Source: Porpolomopsis calyptriformis (lineage: Eukaryota > Basidiomycota > Agaricomycetes > Agaricales > Hygrophoraceae). From it: DNA of 64,000 bases. Position 1 is the stretch's first letter. Each line of letters opens with the position of its first letter. The DNA is taken from positions 2,790,001-2,854,000 of the forward strand of contig OX621163.1 in NCBI GenBank assembly GCA_951640195.1, read 5' to 3'. This document shows positions 10,241 to 22,279 of this stretch, one piece after another. Below the pieces are notes generated by a model. The model saw only the letters and a list, made by a program, of their open reading frames with translations, did not search any database and was not told where the DNA came from. A program made the translations under genes and the position numbers.

Positions 10241-13200
10241 ATGACCTACCTCTGCCCTGGTTGTAGGACACCCTTTGAGTCCGCAAAGGCAACTGCAACT
10301 CACCAGCGATTTTGCAAACAATACAAATCAGTTCCCACCACAGTCCTGCAAAAGAGGCGGAGTGATCTTGATGATATACAAGCCCGAAAATTGCGGCGGT
10401 ATGCTGAGAATGAGCCTCACCATCAGGATGATCTTGGAGGACTTAGTGAGGCTGAGATTACGATGATTGCAGTGTGTTCACTTCATTGAAAGATCCTCTA
10501 ATAATACTGAAAGCAATTCAGCCTGACATACCTCTGGAATATAGACCATCAGGTCTTCCAATCCGTAGACATCGGCTACCTAAATGGTATCGGGATGAAT
10601 TACTGCTAGTCGCCCTACCACCAGTCCCTACCATCGACCTAATCGCAGCTGCCCATCCCGCCTCTTCCCCAACCACCCAAAAGTTGGTTGAAACACCACC
10701 CGATGACTATAGCGTATACCATATTTATTTCGGCTCCCTCCCTACTTACACCCCTGATGAAATAGCCACCCTAGAGGATCTCTGTGATGCTCCGGAGCTT
10801 GTGGAACATAAACCCTCATCTGGATCCCGTCCTTGGTGGTCTGGGGTTGCATCTTCCTTCTTCGCCCCATTCGCAAATCCTACAATATTCCGACTGATGA
10901 ACTGGGTTTATACTGGTTCAAAATTGAAGTCTCTTGGTGAGGTTGACTGCCTGGTCAATGAGGTTATCCTCACCGAAGATTTCAATAAGAATCACCTTGC
11001 AGATTTTTCTGCATCTCGCAAGGTGGCTCGCTTGGATGTACACCGCGATAAGACCTCACCGGTTTTCTCTGCTGACGATGGATGGATCAAGCAATCCGTA
11101 CCTATCAGTTTACCTGCGGAAAAGGTTACACATCAGTCGGAGGACGAGGCTCCCATCTTTCAAGTTGAAGGACTCTATTACCGCAGGATCACTGAAGTTG
11201 TCAAGACTGCATTTCAGGAACCGGCGGCAGTCAAGTTTCACATATCCCCGTTTCAAGAATATTGGAAACCATTGGAAGACACACCTGCGGAATGGATTTA
11301 TTCCGAAATATTTTCATCGGATGCAATGATTGAGGAACATGAACGAATCCGTGCGCAACCTTGAGACTGTAATCTCGAGACCGTCATTGCCGCTATCATG
11401 CTGTGGTCCGATTCCACACATCTCGCGTCTTTTGGCAATGCTTCTCTCTGGCCCATTTATCTCTTTCTCGGTAACCTCTCAAAATATGTTCGCGGTATGC
11501 CAACATCATTTTCGGCCCACCATATCGCATATATTCCAAAGGTGTGTTCATGCAAATACAGCTGGAGCATACTAACATCTACTCATAGCTTAGCGACACC
11601 ATTCAAGACTTCTACAAACAAGTGTTTAGGACACCAGCAACAGTGGCCGTGCTTACCCATTGCAAGCGGGAATTGATGCACGCCATTTGGCTTATCCTCC
11701 TGGACAACGACTTCATGCAAGCTTATATGTATGGTATTGTACTCGAGTTTCTAGATGGGATCCGGCGCCGCGTTTTCTTTCGGTTCCTTACACACTCAGC
11801 AGATTACCCAGAAAAGTATGTCTTTCTTCTCATACCTATATATTTTGCTAACATATTTATTGTCAGAGTCCTACTCGCTTGCATCCAGTACCTTGCCAAT
11901 TTCCCGTGTCTGCGCTGTCTTGTTCCAAAGGCTGAGATCTTCAGGCTTGGGGGCAAATCAGATCAACGTTGGCGGAATATACTCATTCGGAAAGACAACA
12001 TTGCCTGAAGAAGTAATATTGACCGAGTCCGGAGGTGGGTGTATGAGAGTGGTAGGAGCCTCAAGAGCTCGTGGATAGAGGGGCTCCTTGGCCTGCAGTC
12101 TTTGGTTCCAACACGAGTGAGTACATCTGTCATCTTGAATATACCACTCACGTTAGTTGTAGAATGCCTTTTCCATCCGACTCTCTCTGTATGATTTCGA
12201 CTTCCACACAATGTTCGTTCCAGACTTATTACACGAGTTCGAACTTGGCATGTGGAAGGCTACCTTTACGCACTTGATCCAGATTCTGTATGCGTATGGT
12301 GGAGATGCAATCCAGACTCTGAATGAGAGGTAAGTAATTAATATGCATTCTCAGATTTCGTACTGATTAAATTCTCTCAATTAGGTTTCGCCTGGTTCCT
12401 ACATTCAGGAGAGGTACCATCCGAAGATTCGGTAGTAACGCCTCCGGAATGAAGAAACTAGCAGGGAGGGACTTTGAAGACTTGCTCCAGGTCAGTTTTT
12501 CCATTTTATTTTACATCCATGCTAATACAAATTGATGTACAGTGCGCAGTACCTGTATTCGACCATCTTTTACTGTCGCCCTACAATGAGCTCATAGCGA
12601 CACTTCTTTTTGAGCTTGCTACATGGCATGGACTTGCCAAACTACGACTCCACACAGATACGACACTCAGATTCCTTGAGACATCAACAACACGACTTGG
12701 CAAGAACTTACGACAATTTACAAAAGAAACTTCTGAATCTTTCCACACCACTGAGCTCCCGCAGGAAGAGACAGCACGACAATGATGAATAGCAGTTAAT
12801 CCCAAAGGAAAAAGCAAGGCAGATGCGGGAAGTGAGCGGAAAAAACAAATACTCAACCTGTCGACCTACAAGCTACATGCCCTCGGAGACTATGCAAATA
12901 CAATCCGGCGATACAGAACGACGGATAATTATACGACACAAACTGTATGTATTAATAAGTCAATGCATCTTCAGTTCTGATCATTTTTCAGGGCGAGCTG
13001 GAGCATCGCCGTGTCAAACGGTTTTATCCAATGACCAATAAGATCAAATACGCTGGTGGTATTGCACAACAACAACGGCGGGAACGACTACTCCATTGGA
13101 TGAACCAACACACACAAGGTCTCGGGGCATCATGCTTGTGATCCGATGAGGAGAACCTCCCTTTTACCCCTCCCAACATTCACCACTATATGTCAGTGTC

Positions 13201-14249
13201 TACGAAACAGCACTATGACATTTACAAGTGGATTGGTGATCATTCCGATGATCCTGCATATACAGTATATTGTTTCTTTTCATTCACCCCGGAGATATCT
13301 TATTCTGACCACCAAAAAAACAGAATTTTATAGTTAACCTCAAGAATCATCTCCTCGCGCGTTTGCTGGAGATTTCTAATAATGGGAACGAAGTTGAGTT
13401 CACTCCCGCTCAACAACAGACCCTTCGTTTTGTCAACAACCGGATCTACCATCACAAGTCCCTACGCATCAACTATACTACATACGACTGCCGATGAGAT
13501 CAAGACTCCATCAACCCTTCAAGTCACGCCGACATCATACTCTTGTCCCATGAAGATGACCTAGTCAACCCTCACCCATATTGGTACGCGCGAGTCATCG
13601 GTATATTTCATGTATTCATCTAACATATTACTGATTCACCCATGAGCACCGCAATGAAACCCCACCAAATGGAGGTTCTGTGGGTGCGGTGGTTTGGGTG
13701 CAACCTGGATGCCCCCTCTGGCTGGGCTGCAAAATGACTCCATCAAGTAGGCTTTCTTGCAGCCTCCGATCCAGGCGCCATCGGTTTTGTAGACCCACAA
13801 GACGTAATCCACGGTGTACACCTGATACCCTGCTTCACAAGCAGGTGGGCTTCATGGTATCTGGGACCCTCAGACGTTCATCAAACTGGGGAAGGAGACG
13901 AAGATTGGGTGTATTATTATGTAAACTGGTAAGTATTAATGTTATTATGCTACAATTTTGCTGATAATGCTGTAGTTTCGTTGATAGGGACATGCTGATG
14001 CATTACTGAGGTCGCGGGATTGGGCATAAGGCCACGCAATGCGTTTTTGATGATCAGGACCCTTTGGATGTGGAGACGGTGGGCTCGGGAGATGTAGGTG
14101 CAGAGAATGAAGACGATGTGGATTGCGAGGAAGTTACTGGTGATGTTGCTGGAGAAGACTCAGATGTTGAGTCAGTGGTTAGTGTTAGCCAATCAGATGA
14201 TGAATCATCCAGAGATTTGGATGAAATGGAAGGGTTTGCAGAATTGTAG
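10241..14249 (+). pseudogene. Plavaka-1 transposase (CACTA-like), inactivated
   Basis: Transposase of the Plavaka clade of CACTA-like elements. Start MTYLCPGCRTPF with a C2H2-like finger (CPGC...H...C). Exon 2 begins at 10522 (PDIPLEYRPSGLPIRRHRLP) and includes YSVYHIYFGSLPTYTPDE and NPTIFRLMNWVYTGS. Exon 3 material reads AAIMLWSDSTHLASFGNASL then WPIYLFLGN, PTSFSAHHIAYIP; next come AVLTHCKRELMHAIW and SADYPEK; then PVFDHLLLSPYNELIATLLF and WHGLAKLRLHTD; then YWYARVIG, LWVRWFGC, DPQDVIHGVHLIP and DEDWVYYYVNWFVDRD; then an acidic tail to TAG at 14247-14249. Short introns interrupt it. Dead: in-frame TGA at 11362-11364, in the segment YDCR-stop-DQDS, and after WAAK. At least one sits where Plavaka-2 keeps a sense codon, the pattern expected from CGA to TGA. 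Confidence 0.85.
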
Positions 14250-14303
14250 GAATAGAATTTTGCTAAGTACATTGATCTTGCAATGCATACTTATTGCTCT
14301 TAG

Positions 14304-14465
14304 TCTGGTGCCTTGCATGTAAGTATATGTAAAGTGATCGAAATTCTGGCACATATGGTACCAGTATCACCAGGATGGTCTCTAGTTTAAAACAGTAGAC
14401 TCAGTCTGGTGCCTCACATATAAGTACATGTAAAGTGATCGAAATTCTGGCATATATGGTGCCAG
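14304..14465 (+). repeat. Plavaka-1 subterminal direct repeats (61 bp x2)
   Basis: 14304-14364 and 14405-14465 are two near-identical 61-bp units beginning TCTGGTGCC and ending TGGTACCAG or TGGTGCCAG, so each unit is bounded by imperfect inverted ends. Subterminal repeats of this type bind the transposase in CACTA elements (family knowledge). Confidence 0.7.
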
Positions 14466-14960
14466 GTTGATCAGTCTGATATTCCACTTAAAAGGTAATA
14501 TAATTGTACTACATTTCTGGTAGTCGGAATACATTGTGTGCCAAAACTGGTGCTTGGTTTGAATTCGTAATATATTCCCTTTTAGCATTTACCAGGGCTA
14601 AAACCGCATAAAGGTTTTTTGCCCTTTTGCTAATGTAAAAGGCTGTGTAATGTGAATATAATTCTATTTTCATACTTGTATCCTTCCCGCAAGTCTGCTA
14701 AGCCCAAGCTAGTCTGGTACAGCTTATACTAGGTCTCACTAGTCAAGCAGAAATCATCCAACAGTGTAGTAGTCTAGTAGGCGGCATCCTATCTGGATGA
14801 CAGACTGGTCATCTTTCAGGCAAGGTGAACCATGACTGGCAAAGTTGAACGGCACATACAAGGTTAATAAGACACTCCCGAGTGCCTTTTAGCATATAGA
14901 ATAGACTTTTAGCACCCCATGTGAGGTGTTTACGAGACCCGGGGCTATGAACGCTACATA
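14466..14960. other. Non-coding region between Plavaka-1 and the CACTA element
   Basis: About 495 bp with no gene. It contains the probable right end of Plavaka-1 (about 14622-14640) and TTTTAGCA motifs at about 14890-14925 that resemble the inner part of the terminal repeat. It was contiguous with 30483 before the CACTA insertion. Confidence 0.4.
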
Positions 14961-15275
14961 TGTGCACCGTAGGAAGTAATATAAATGAAAAACAGTGAGA
15001 AAGTCACTGTTCGTGGTAGAATCAGTGAGTGGATCATTGAATCCCCCCCTCACGTCTTTTCAATGAGTATCACTCATTGCTGTAAATCAGTGAGAAAAAA
15101 ATCAGGTTAATGAAAAACAATGCTACTATGGATACGAGTGCTGAAAATAAGATACAAGGATTGCGTTGGTACTGAAAATGAGACACCGAAAGTTCGTATG
15201 CGCTGAAAAAGCAACACTGTAGTTTTTTCAGTGATCCAGATCACTGCAGCAAGGAAAATGTGTTGTGTAAGAAGT

Positions 15276-18200
15276 CTAGTTGTCGTCCTCATTGCTGTCA
15301 AAGTCTGAGGACTCGCCTGGGTCTGGTAGCTCATCCTGCACTGTGAAAGTTACAGGGGCAAGACCCACATTCCAGTCGATAATTCCCCATTGCCCCTGGC
15401 TTCCCACATGACCAATGACTCCACGGACATTCCTGAGATCGGTGATGATAGGAGCAAGTGTGTGCTTGAATGAGACTGTGCTGAGAGCAGCATCATCCCC
15501 TGCCATCCGCCATGGTGTGATTTCAGCGAGTAGTTGAGTTGAGTCTTGAAAATCGCCCCATATGGCTTTGTCACCCAATGGGCACTCCAATATCCTCTCC
15601 AAAACTCTGTAGTTGATCATATTGCATGCATCTCCATGTCCTGCACTGAACGTAACCTCATACTAGCACCCCTCATTAATAAAATATTGATTGAGACGAT
15701 AATAAATGCTCACCCGAATGTAAGAGTTGTTCCGCTGGTGTTGACCAGACTTTGCGTGTTTCCTGAGCCAGGATGCTGCTCTGATGGAGTCTCCTCCATG
15801 GCGGAGGCACATCTTTGTCCACATTGGCATAACCCTTGGGAGGTATTTGGTGACAGCATCCTGACGTCTACCAAGGATGGCAGAAAAGTATTTGACAACT
15901 CTTTTGAAGAGATCTGGGCCTGGTTGGTAGGTTACAATGCGCGGTGATCGCAAGACTTGGTCAGGGTCTTGGCCAATTTGTCAGGTATAGCAGTTATGAA
16001 TGTTACGCAAGCGTACTTACATATTGCAAACACAGCCTTCCCCTTTCTCATCTCATTGACTCGCTGACCCTCGATGGCTGAAAGTTCATCACCCAGATCA
16101 TATCTGACTTCCAACTGAGCAAGATATGCCATGTGTAACACTCGTTTATCCAGATTTGTGGCTGGATTTTTCTGGGAGTGGAGGCCGCTTTGCAGAATCC
16201 CACAGAAACGTTCAGTATAAAAAGTCCATGTTGCCCAGGATGGCCCAGCAGAACGAATGTCATTTGGGATGTGGAGGAGTCCATGGATGGTGAGGACGCA
16301 AGTTGATAGTCGATTTTCTTGGTATTGATAGTAATACCTGTGATATTGACTATGAGTTTTATATGAGGGAATTGAAATGAGACTCACCGTTCGTAGAGCT
16401 CAACCCATTCAATGATATCTTCCTCAAGATCATCGATTTCTTGCAGGGTCAGTTCGAACTTGAGTGTCGTCTTCATGATCTTGACGAGTAGACACATGTG
16501 ATCGTAGTATTTCTCGTCGGCAAAACGTCCTTGAAATACAATGGGGGCAATGTAAATGAACCAGAAGGCCCAAGTTTCAGCTGTGTAATGTGATCGGTCT
16601 TTGGCAATGTCGGGAAGGATATGAACATAAGACAATGGGATATCTTTGACTGCATCTGCAGTCTCCTGACCAATTTCCTTCCATACCTCCACGTGGATTG
16701 CGTAGTCTTCGATTCCGACATTGAGACCTTTGAAGTTCCTCAACCACAGGTCTACTAGGTTTGGGTTAGTGTTTTCGCAAAAAATGTGGAGCCATTCCCA
16801 TGGGAATGACACAGCAAAGTCAATGGAGGATACACGGCGCAAGAGGGGGAGATGTCGAATACCATAGTACTTCGCAAGTGAGTCACACATTCCTTTCGAG
16901 GTTGCTGCATTGATCTTTTCATAGGCGGATAAGTAATGCTTGTGCGTACGCAATGGAAGTGACTGTGGATCAACCGATGGCCTTGTCTGGTGCTCAAGAT
17001 CAGGTGTTGTTAGAGGAATATAGTAGATCTTGCCATGATCTGTGATCATGCGCATGCCTTTTATCTTGCAAGAATGGCATGGACAATACCCATTATGTCC
17101 TTTGAGGCCCAGCATCTCCTCAATGGCAATAATGTCCCCATGTTCCAGGATCATGTAGGCATGTAAGTCAAAAAGACTCTCATCGCAAGCCTCGAAAGTT
17201 GCAACACCCATCGCAAGTTGCGCGCATTCCTCATCAAAGGGTGCTAGAAATGATCTAAGGTCTTTCAGTTTGTGAATTACGCCAAGACAGATGAGATTTT
17301 CAAGATGAGTGCGTATCTGTGGAGGTAAGTTGTAGTTTTGGAGGATAATGGGTATTGCTGTTGGACCATTTCTTCGGTGCTTGTACAAGAGGTATCCATC
17401 GACAGACAACCCAAACACAATATCACGTTGATCACAGAAATATGTGTAGGGTCTTTCAACACCATCAACAGTGACCTTGCAACGCAAAAGCTTTTGATAA
17501 TGGGTGCAATCGAATATATCACAGATTCAGTTAGGATCATGCTCATAACGGTGTCAGTAGGAAAGTTTTTCGATCATGGCTTTGCTCTGGAAGAAGTTCT
17601 GGAGTCGTGGGATAAGGGGGATGTAGCTATAACTTTGATGGGGTTGTCGGTCGCAAGTGAATTGGTCTTGATGGCAGAATGGGCAGTTTTCATGTAGTTT
17701 GTATTTTCCAGTGTACGCGATACAAAAATTGATGCAGCAGTCGTATTTGACAGGTTCGATACCAGCCAAGAGTGCGATGCGACAGATCATTACCCATTCA
17801 GAATCAATCTTGAGTTTGTGACAGAATACATGGCGCATTTGATTGAAGGTATGGCAAGTCATATTCCCAAACATCTTGAGCTTGAAGGCTTGGATGTTGT
17901 CTCGATCCCTGTCGGTTAGGATGCTATTTCCTGTGCATAGAAAGGCTCGAGTGTGAGTCTAGCTACCTCTCCATCACCTTGATGTGCACTTACAAATTCT
18001 CCACAATTCTGCATCACCTTCTGGACCCATCACACCCCTCAAATCATCGTAGATCTCATCCAGAGTTAGTCTCTCCTCTCTAGCAGGCTTCTGTTCAGCT
18101 TCATCGTCAGAATTGATGATATGCGGTGGGTCACAATCTGAACTGTTGTAATCCTCAGAGCTTAAGGAACTTGTCACATCAGATAAATGCTCTGGTGAGT

Positions 18201-18433
18201 CTTGAAGCCTTGAGGATGAATCGGAAGAGTTACAGGATGTGCTGGCAAGGTCTTCGTCTTCACCTGCATCAGAGGAGCCAGTTTCAGATGGGAGGATATA
18301 TTGTGGATTTGCAAAGCGATAATGCCTGAGGTGAGTGGAGTATGCAAGCTTCTTAAGGCAACCTGGATTGCATTTACATCGTTTACGCCGTTTTCGGGTG
18401 CGTACCCTGGCTATTATGGATGCGAGCAGGCAT
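15276..18433 (-). pseudogene. Tnp2-family transposase of the CACTA element
   Basis: Transposase of the En/Spm (CACTA) class in its basidiomycete form. The N-terminus has a basic cysteine cluster, RKRRKRCKCNPGCLKKLAYS, then an acidic linker. Around 17750 lies a zinc-finger-like CCINFCIAYTGKYKLHENCP. The catalytic region (17487-16384) reads DQRDIVFGLSVDGYLLYKHR, PPQIRTHLENLICLGVIHKL, MLGLKGHNGYCPCHSC, FPWEWLHIFCEN, RSHYTAETWAFWFIYIAPIV and EKYYDHMCLLVKI; downstream comes STCVLTIHGLLHIPNDIR. The C-terminal domain reads FSAGHGDACNMINYRVLER and ends acidic at 15276. Introns are short. Two in-frame TGA codons (KLSY-stop-HRYEHDPN-stop-ICDIF) fall where Arg is expected. A start ATG at 18433 is one base out of frame with the cysteine cluster, so the true start is uncertain. 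Confidence 0.85.
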
Positions 18434-18561
18434 AGAAGTAGTCACATGATTGGAAGTATAGTCACATGATTTATTCTATGCGCTCTTTGTCCTCTCTAAC
18501 TCCTCCCTCTCTCTACAAGTCCCCCACTAGTCCTCCACCCCTCTCCATCGACATCCCCCAC
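18434..18561. promoter_or_regulatory. Divergent promoter of the CACTA gene pair
   Basis: About 128 bp between the transposase 5' end and the accessory-gene ATG. It contains two direct copies of GTCACATGAT (18441-18450 and 18461-18470) spaced 20 bp start to start, a candidate shared operator. Confidence 0.5.
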
Positions 18562-19547
18562 CATGCCTAAGCCATCCAACACCAAGTTGAACCCATCCAA
18601 CAAGATAGATGACTTGAGCACAAGAATGAGTGAACTTCATCAAGAAATGCGTGAGCTGCAACGTAAGTCATACTTACAACTGTGTGCGCACTGCAATTAA
18701 CTATATCCTACAGGCCAATAACAAGCTCAGAAATAACCAAACACTCACAAGAAAGCCAAGATCAAAATGATCATGAAGCCAAAAGGTTTAGCTGGCTGTG
18801 CACCTCCCATGGGATATAATCTGCAAGACGCGATGGGAATGACTGATAACAAGACGAAGTACAACAAGATTGCATTGAGTGGACAGAAGTAACGTCTGAA
18901 TTACTAACTTGCAACATATAGGGTATCTGTCGCACTCTCGCAATGAGACATCTTGATCCATCAAAGACCATGAATAGATAGAACAAACTCACTGTAGCAA
19001 AGGTTATTATGCTTGTACGTTGTCTAACTTAGTTTTCGGCTGTAAATACACTACTTATCTTAACATAGGCACAAGAGGAATACCCCTTCTTGGAAAAATA
19101 TGAGGAAGGATGGCCCATCCGAGACTTCTTAAGCAGATTTCTATGCAATCATGTGTCACGATTGTCACAACTGTAGTTGCAAGTCTTTTCGTCAATCACA
19201 AGGCAGGCCTTGGAGCTTAATAAGTCTAGTAGGATGTAGAAGAAAGTTCTGACGGGGACGTCCTTGTAAAGGGTGATGATTCCCTCTGAGTTAAGTTTTA
19301 CTTCTACAAAGAAGTTATTCTGCAAGTTAAATCCGTTGCGTGCCTCTGCTGAGAGTTTAGGGAATATGGGCATGAACGATTGGTTCAGTAGTTATAGGTT
19401 TATGTTTCTCTTTTCTTGTTCTGATGGAAAAGAAGTCTGATGATTCTGATTGCGTTCGTGCTACTACAAGTAATCTCACAGGAGGACGAAGTGATGATCC
19501 GCTTCGCCCTCAGGGTTTATATAGTATTTCTAAAATAGGAGTCACTA

Positions 19548-19722
19548 TGAGTCAGCTTCCGCAGTCACCCCATTTTCTATTGTTCACAGCCTCCGGTTTA
19601 AGGTTTGCCATTGTTCTTAGTCATACTGCGGAAGGCTGTGTTGTTTTGATGACTCAACTCTATTGGGCATAGCCTTCCGCAGTATCAGGCTGTGCTGTCT
19701 CATGACTGGTTCCTATTGTTCT
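19548..19722 (+). promoter_or_regulatory. Upstream motif cluster of the LTR-like unit: TGASTCA and ATTGTTC sites
   Basis: TGAGTCA at 19548-19554 and TGACTCA at 19650-19656 match Gcn4/AP-1 bZIP sites. ATTGTTC occurs at 19579, 19610 and 19715, matching HMG-box (Rox1-like) cores. All lie upstream of the TATA box at 19826. Confidence 0.5.
19623..19685. promoter_or_regulatory. 15-bp perfect inverted repeat around a TGACTCA site
   Basis: ATACTGCGGAAGGCT at 19623-19637 is exactly inverted at 19671-19685. The 33-bp spacer holds TGACTCA. In copy 2 the left arm is unchanged (61951-61965) and the right arm is nearly intact (about 61999-62010), although the surrounding sequence has decayed. Confidence 0.6.
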
Positions 19723-19825
19723 TCTGGTCATGAGATCGCCGTTGTTTCTATCTCTTGTCCGGCGCATCAGGTTCCTCTTCTTTGACTGAGGAACCTCCTT
19801 TTGGTCTTTCCTTTGTGTCTGAGCA

Positions 19826-19833
19826 TATAAAAG
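19826..19833 (+). promoter_or_regulatory. TATA box of the LTR-like unit
   Basis: TATAAAAG 55 bp upstream of the ATG at 19881; conserved in copy 2 as GCATATAAAAGGTG. Confidence 0.65.
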
Positions 19834-19880
19834 GTGTGGGGTTGTATCCCTAGGCTTCAGTTCAATCCTCGTCAATCATC

Positions 19881-20713
19881 ATGACTTCTTCCCACCAAGG
19901 CCACTACGTTCGATTCTTCAAGCAGTCTGGAGTAGTGCACTGCACCGCTCCTGTCTTTCTCGATTGCGATTCGTTTCATTACTACCTTCAGTGCATCCCT
20001 TCTGACGCCGACCTCTGCTGGTCTTCCTTCTCTTGTTTTGCTTGCAGTGGCAAGCATAAGGTCAGAAAGTGTCCGTATGTTCGCTGGCCAATCCAGCATG
20101 TTTGTGGCTTGATGGAGGATCCGCTTGGTATGTATCTTGTTTTGTCTTTATTAGTCTGTGTTTATTGATAATAGGCTTTCCCTTTTTTAGCTTGGGATAA
20201 TGACGCCCCTCCTCCCACCTCCAAGCTCCCTTTGGAGGAGCAGGTTGATTGGAGTTCCGACCGTTAGGGGTATCCCCTCCCCTTTGATGATGCTAAGCCT
20301 GAGGACTTGGCTACCAGCCCCCCTTTCCGTCCTTGGACCCCTGGTCCAACAAGTGTTTTGTCTAGTGGTGAGCCTTTAACTCTCTCGCTCTCTTCATAGT
20401 TGCTGATTCCCTGTCTTTTTTAGTTGAAGATTTGTCATCGTCATTGACCAACGTCAATGTCAAGATCGAGGAGGAAGAAGTTCCTCCCAGTTTGTTATGG
20501 AGTCCCACCAATGATTGGTTGGGTGAGGAAGCGAGAAAGATAGCGATGAGTTTCGTTGAAGGGAAGGCTGCCGAGTTGCAGGCCTCCGGTGGTGACACCA
20601 ATGGGGCAATCTACTGGGGTAATAAGTTGGCCGCAATAGATGGTCAAGTAGTGTCGAGTTTTGTAGAGTTCTTGAGGGACAGTATGGTGCAGGAGATTGC
20701 CAAGACGGACTAG
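19881..20713 (+). pseudogene. Gene inside the 1.7-kb LTR-like unit (237 aa, unknown function)
   Basis: Exons 19881-20127, 20191-20367 and 20424-20713 join in frame. The protein starts MTSSHQGHYVRFFKQSGVVH and contains a Cys-rich block, CFACSGKHKVRKCPYVRW followed by HVC, that could bind zinc. A Pro-rich middle (LPLEEQVDW, PPFRPWTPGP) follows. The C-terminus reads NVKIEEEEVPPSLLWSPTND, then GEEARKIAMSFVEGKAAELQ, SGGDTNGAIYWGNKLA and VVSSFVEFLRD. One in-frame TAG (20275-20277) interrupts exon 2, probably TGG to TAG. Copy 2 (62209-63035) has different stops but the same exon structure, so the ancestor was an intact gene. I do not recognise the family. TATA box 55 bp upstream; AATAAA at 20770-20775. 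Confidence 0.65.
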
Positions 20714-20769
20714 TATAATTAGCTAGTCGGACATGGACTCCTCCTTTTGTACAAGTAGTTTCCGCTGCC

Positions 20770-20775
20770 AATAAA
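20770..20775 (+). terminator. Poly(A) signal of the LTR-like unit gene
   Basis: AATAAA 57 bp after the stop, conserved in copy 2 (CCAATAAAGACAGCC). Confidence 0.5.
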
Positions 20776-22279
20776 GACAGCCTCCCTCCAAAAGAATCGG
20801 CATAAGAAAGAAAAGAAAAGAACAAAGAAAAGAGAGGAATTTTAAGAGAGTGAACTCCAATTTCATGACAACGATCACGAATCAACCAAAAGGGAAACAC
20901 CAGTGATGATGAGAATGCACTTGATGTAGGTGATCGTATATCAAGATACTAATACTGACAACGACTCTTACAGAACACCAACTCTGATGTTGGAGAAGAC
21001 AAGGACGATTCAGAAGACAGTTCTGATAACATCACACATCCATCGGATGATGACTTAGACCATAATAACAATGACAATGCTCATTCTCAAAATCCAGTGG
21101 TGGTATGTTTCTTTTATCACCGTTTACAAGCACTGTTCAATCAGAGAAAAAGCAGAATACTAACAGTAGGATGACCATCAAACTGAAGATCGCCAAACCC
21201 TCAACCCAGAAAGGCAAACAAGCTGCGAAGGCCCCAGCAAAGGCACCCAAGAGGCGCTATGTCACTAGTGCCGATATGGACAATTCTGATCAAGACGATG
21301 ACCACCATGTCCACAAGAAACGCCAGGTTGATGAAGATATGGCCACGGAGGATGAAGATATAAGCAAAGCTGGAGGCGATGAAATTGTTGAGGAAGTTGA
21401 TGATGAGTGGGTGTGTCGAGATGCTGTTGACAAGGGACAGCCAGTACCTGTGCAGAAGAAAGCTGTGAGTGTTGAGTCATCTTTATTTGCAGAAAATATA
21501 TGTTGTCATTGGCTACAGGCTATTGTGAAGTCTAAAGTCGCAAAAGCTACTACTTAATCCCAAGCTGCTGCGAAGGCAAAAACCACTCTTATCACCCAGA
21601 AAAGTCATAAGATAGCTGGACCGAAAACCAGCACTGCTAAGATAGCGCCAAAGAATGTCACCACCACCACACAGTCTCAGGTTGCACTGCAGATGGCAAC
21701 TGAGCATCTAGAAGGGCATCAACAGCCGGTAAGCATCCCAAAATTATGTTAGATAACATATCTACTGACTATGATTGGATAGGGGAGTGACAATGATGAG
21801 GTGTGTTATCCTATACATTCCACCTTTACACCTATTTGACCATTTCAGGATGATGAGGCTGTACTGGAGAAGGAACTTGCCCAGGTTCACATTCCATTAT
21901 TGTGTCCAAGTGAAGACTGCCGCAATAAAATTGTCCGTGTCAACCGGGAGTTGCGTGTTCTTTTCAGGAACTACTACGATGGCATCTCCACCCATGGTCA
22001 TGATTCAGGCGCTGTATTCAGGCAAGAAATTGCGATCTGTACATTCATCAAGAGGCAGCAAAAGCAACTTGACTGCCAAGTGGAGGCACGGAAGAATGGT
22101 TGGCCGACAGATATTGACTTTAGAAGTTTACCAGATCATGTCATGCTGATGAAGAAGGAACTTCATCACCTCCTCTTCGTCGAGGGCATCAAGTCAGACA
22201 ACGTTATCATACAACAATTTATCAAAGACCTAAGGGGGAAAACCTACACCACTCTAAAAGCCCTCAAAAGGTTTGCAGC

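Larger units (their letters stand above)
7256..14640 (+). mobile_element. Plavaka-1, CACTA-like DNA transposon
   Basis: Left end at 7256, defined by the 23-bp terminal repeat that reappears inverted at 50065-50087. The right end is approximate, near the CCCTTTTGCTAATG motif at 14622-14635, which resembles the inverse of the motif CATCAGCAAAAGGG near the left end. The element carries a DUF6698-type gene on the minus strand (10019-8072) and a Plavaka transposase on the plus strand (10241-14249), divergently arranged. The 3' side has 61-bp subterminal repeats. Confidence 0.75.
19163..20870 (+). mobile_element. 1.7-kb LTR-like unit, copy 1, carrying its own gene
   Basis: Starts TGTCACAACTG, ends TTTCATGACA, with a 5-bp target-site duplication ACGAT at 19158-19162 and 20871-20875. 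It lies inside the CACTA accessory gene. It looks like a solo LTR by ends and duplication, but at 1708 bp it is very long and holds a promoter, a three-exon gene and a poly(A) signal. No retroelement interior of this family is in the window. A second copy is at 54549-63193. A small DNA transposon with TGTCA ends is the alternative. Confidence 0.75.

Noticed and set aside
15276..18433. KDZ (Kyakuja-Dileera-Zisupton) transposase with TET/JBP oxygenase
   Set aside because: The protein shows Tnp2 blocks and CACTA-like ends; I saw no TET/JBP-like dioxygenase anywhere in the window.
21105..21557. Stand-alone gene starting MFLLSPF
   Set aside because: The first residues are translated intron; the frame belongs to the CACTA accessory gene and continues through splices at 21463 and beyond.
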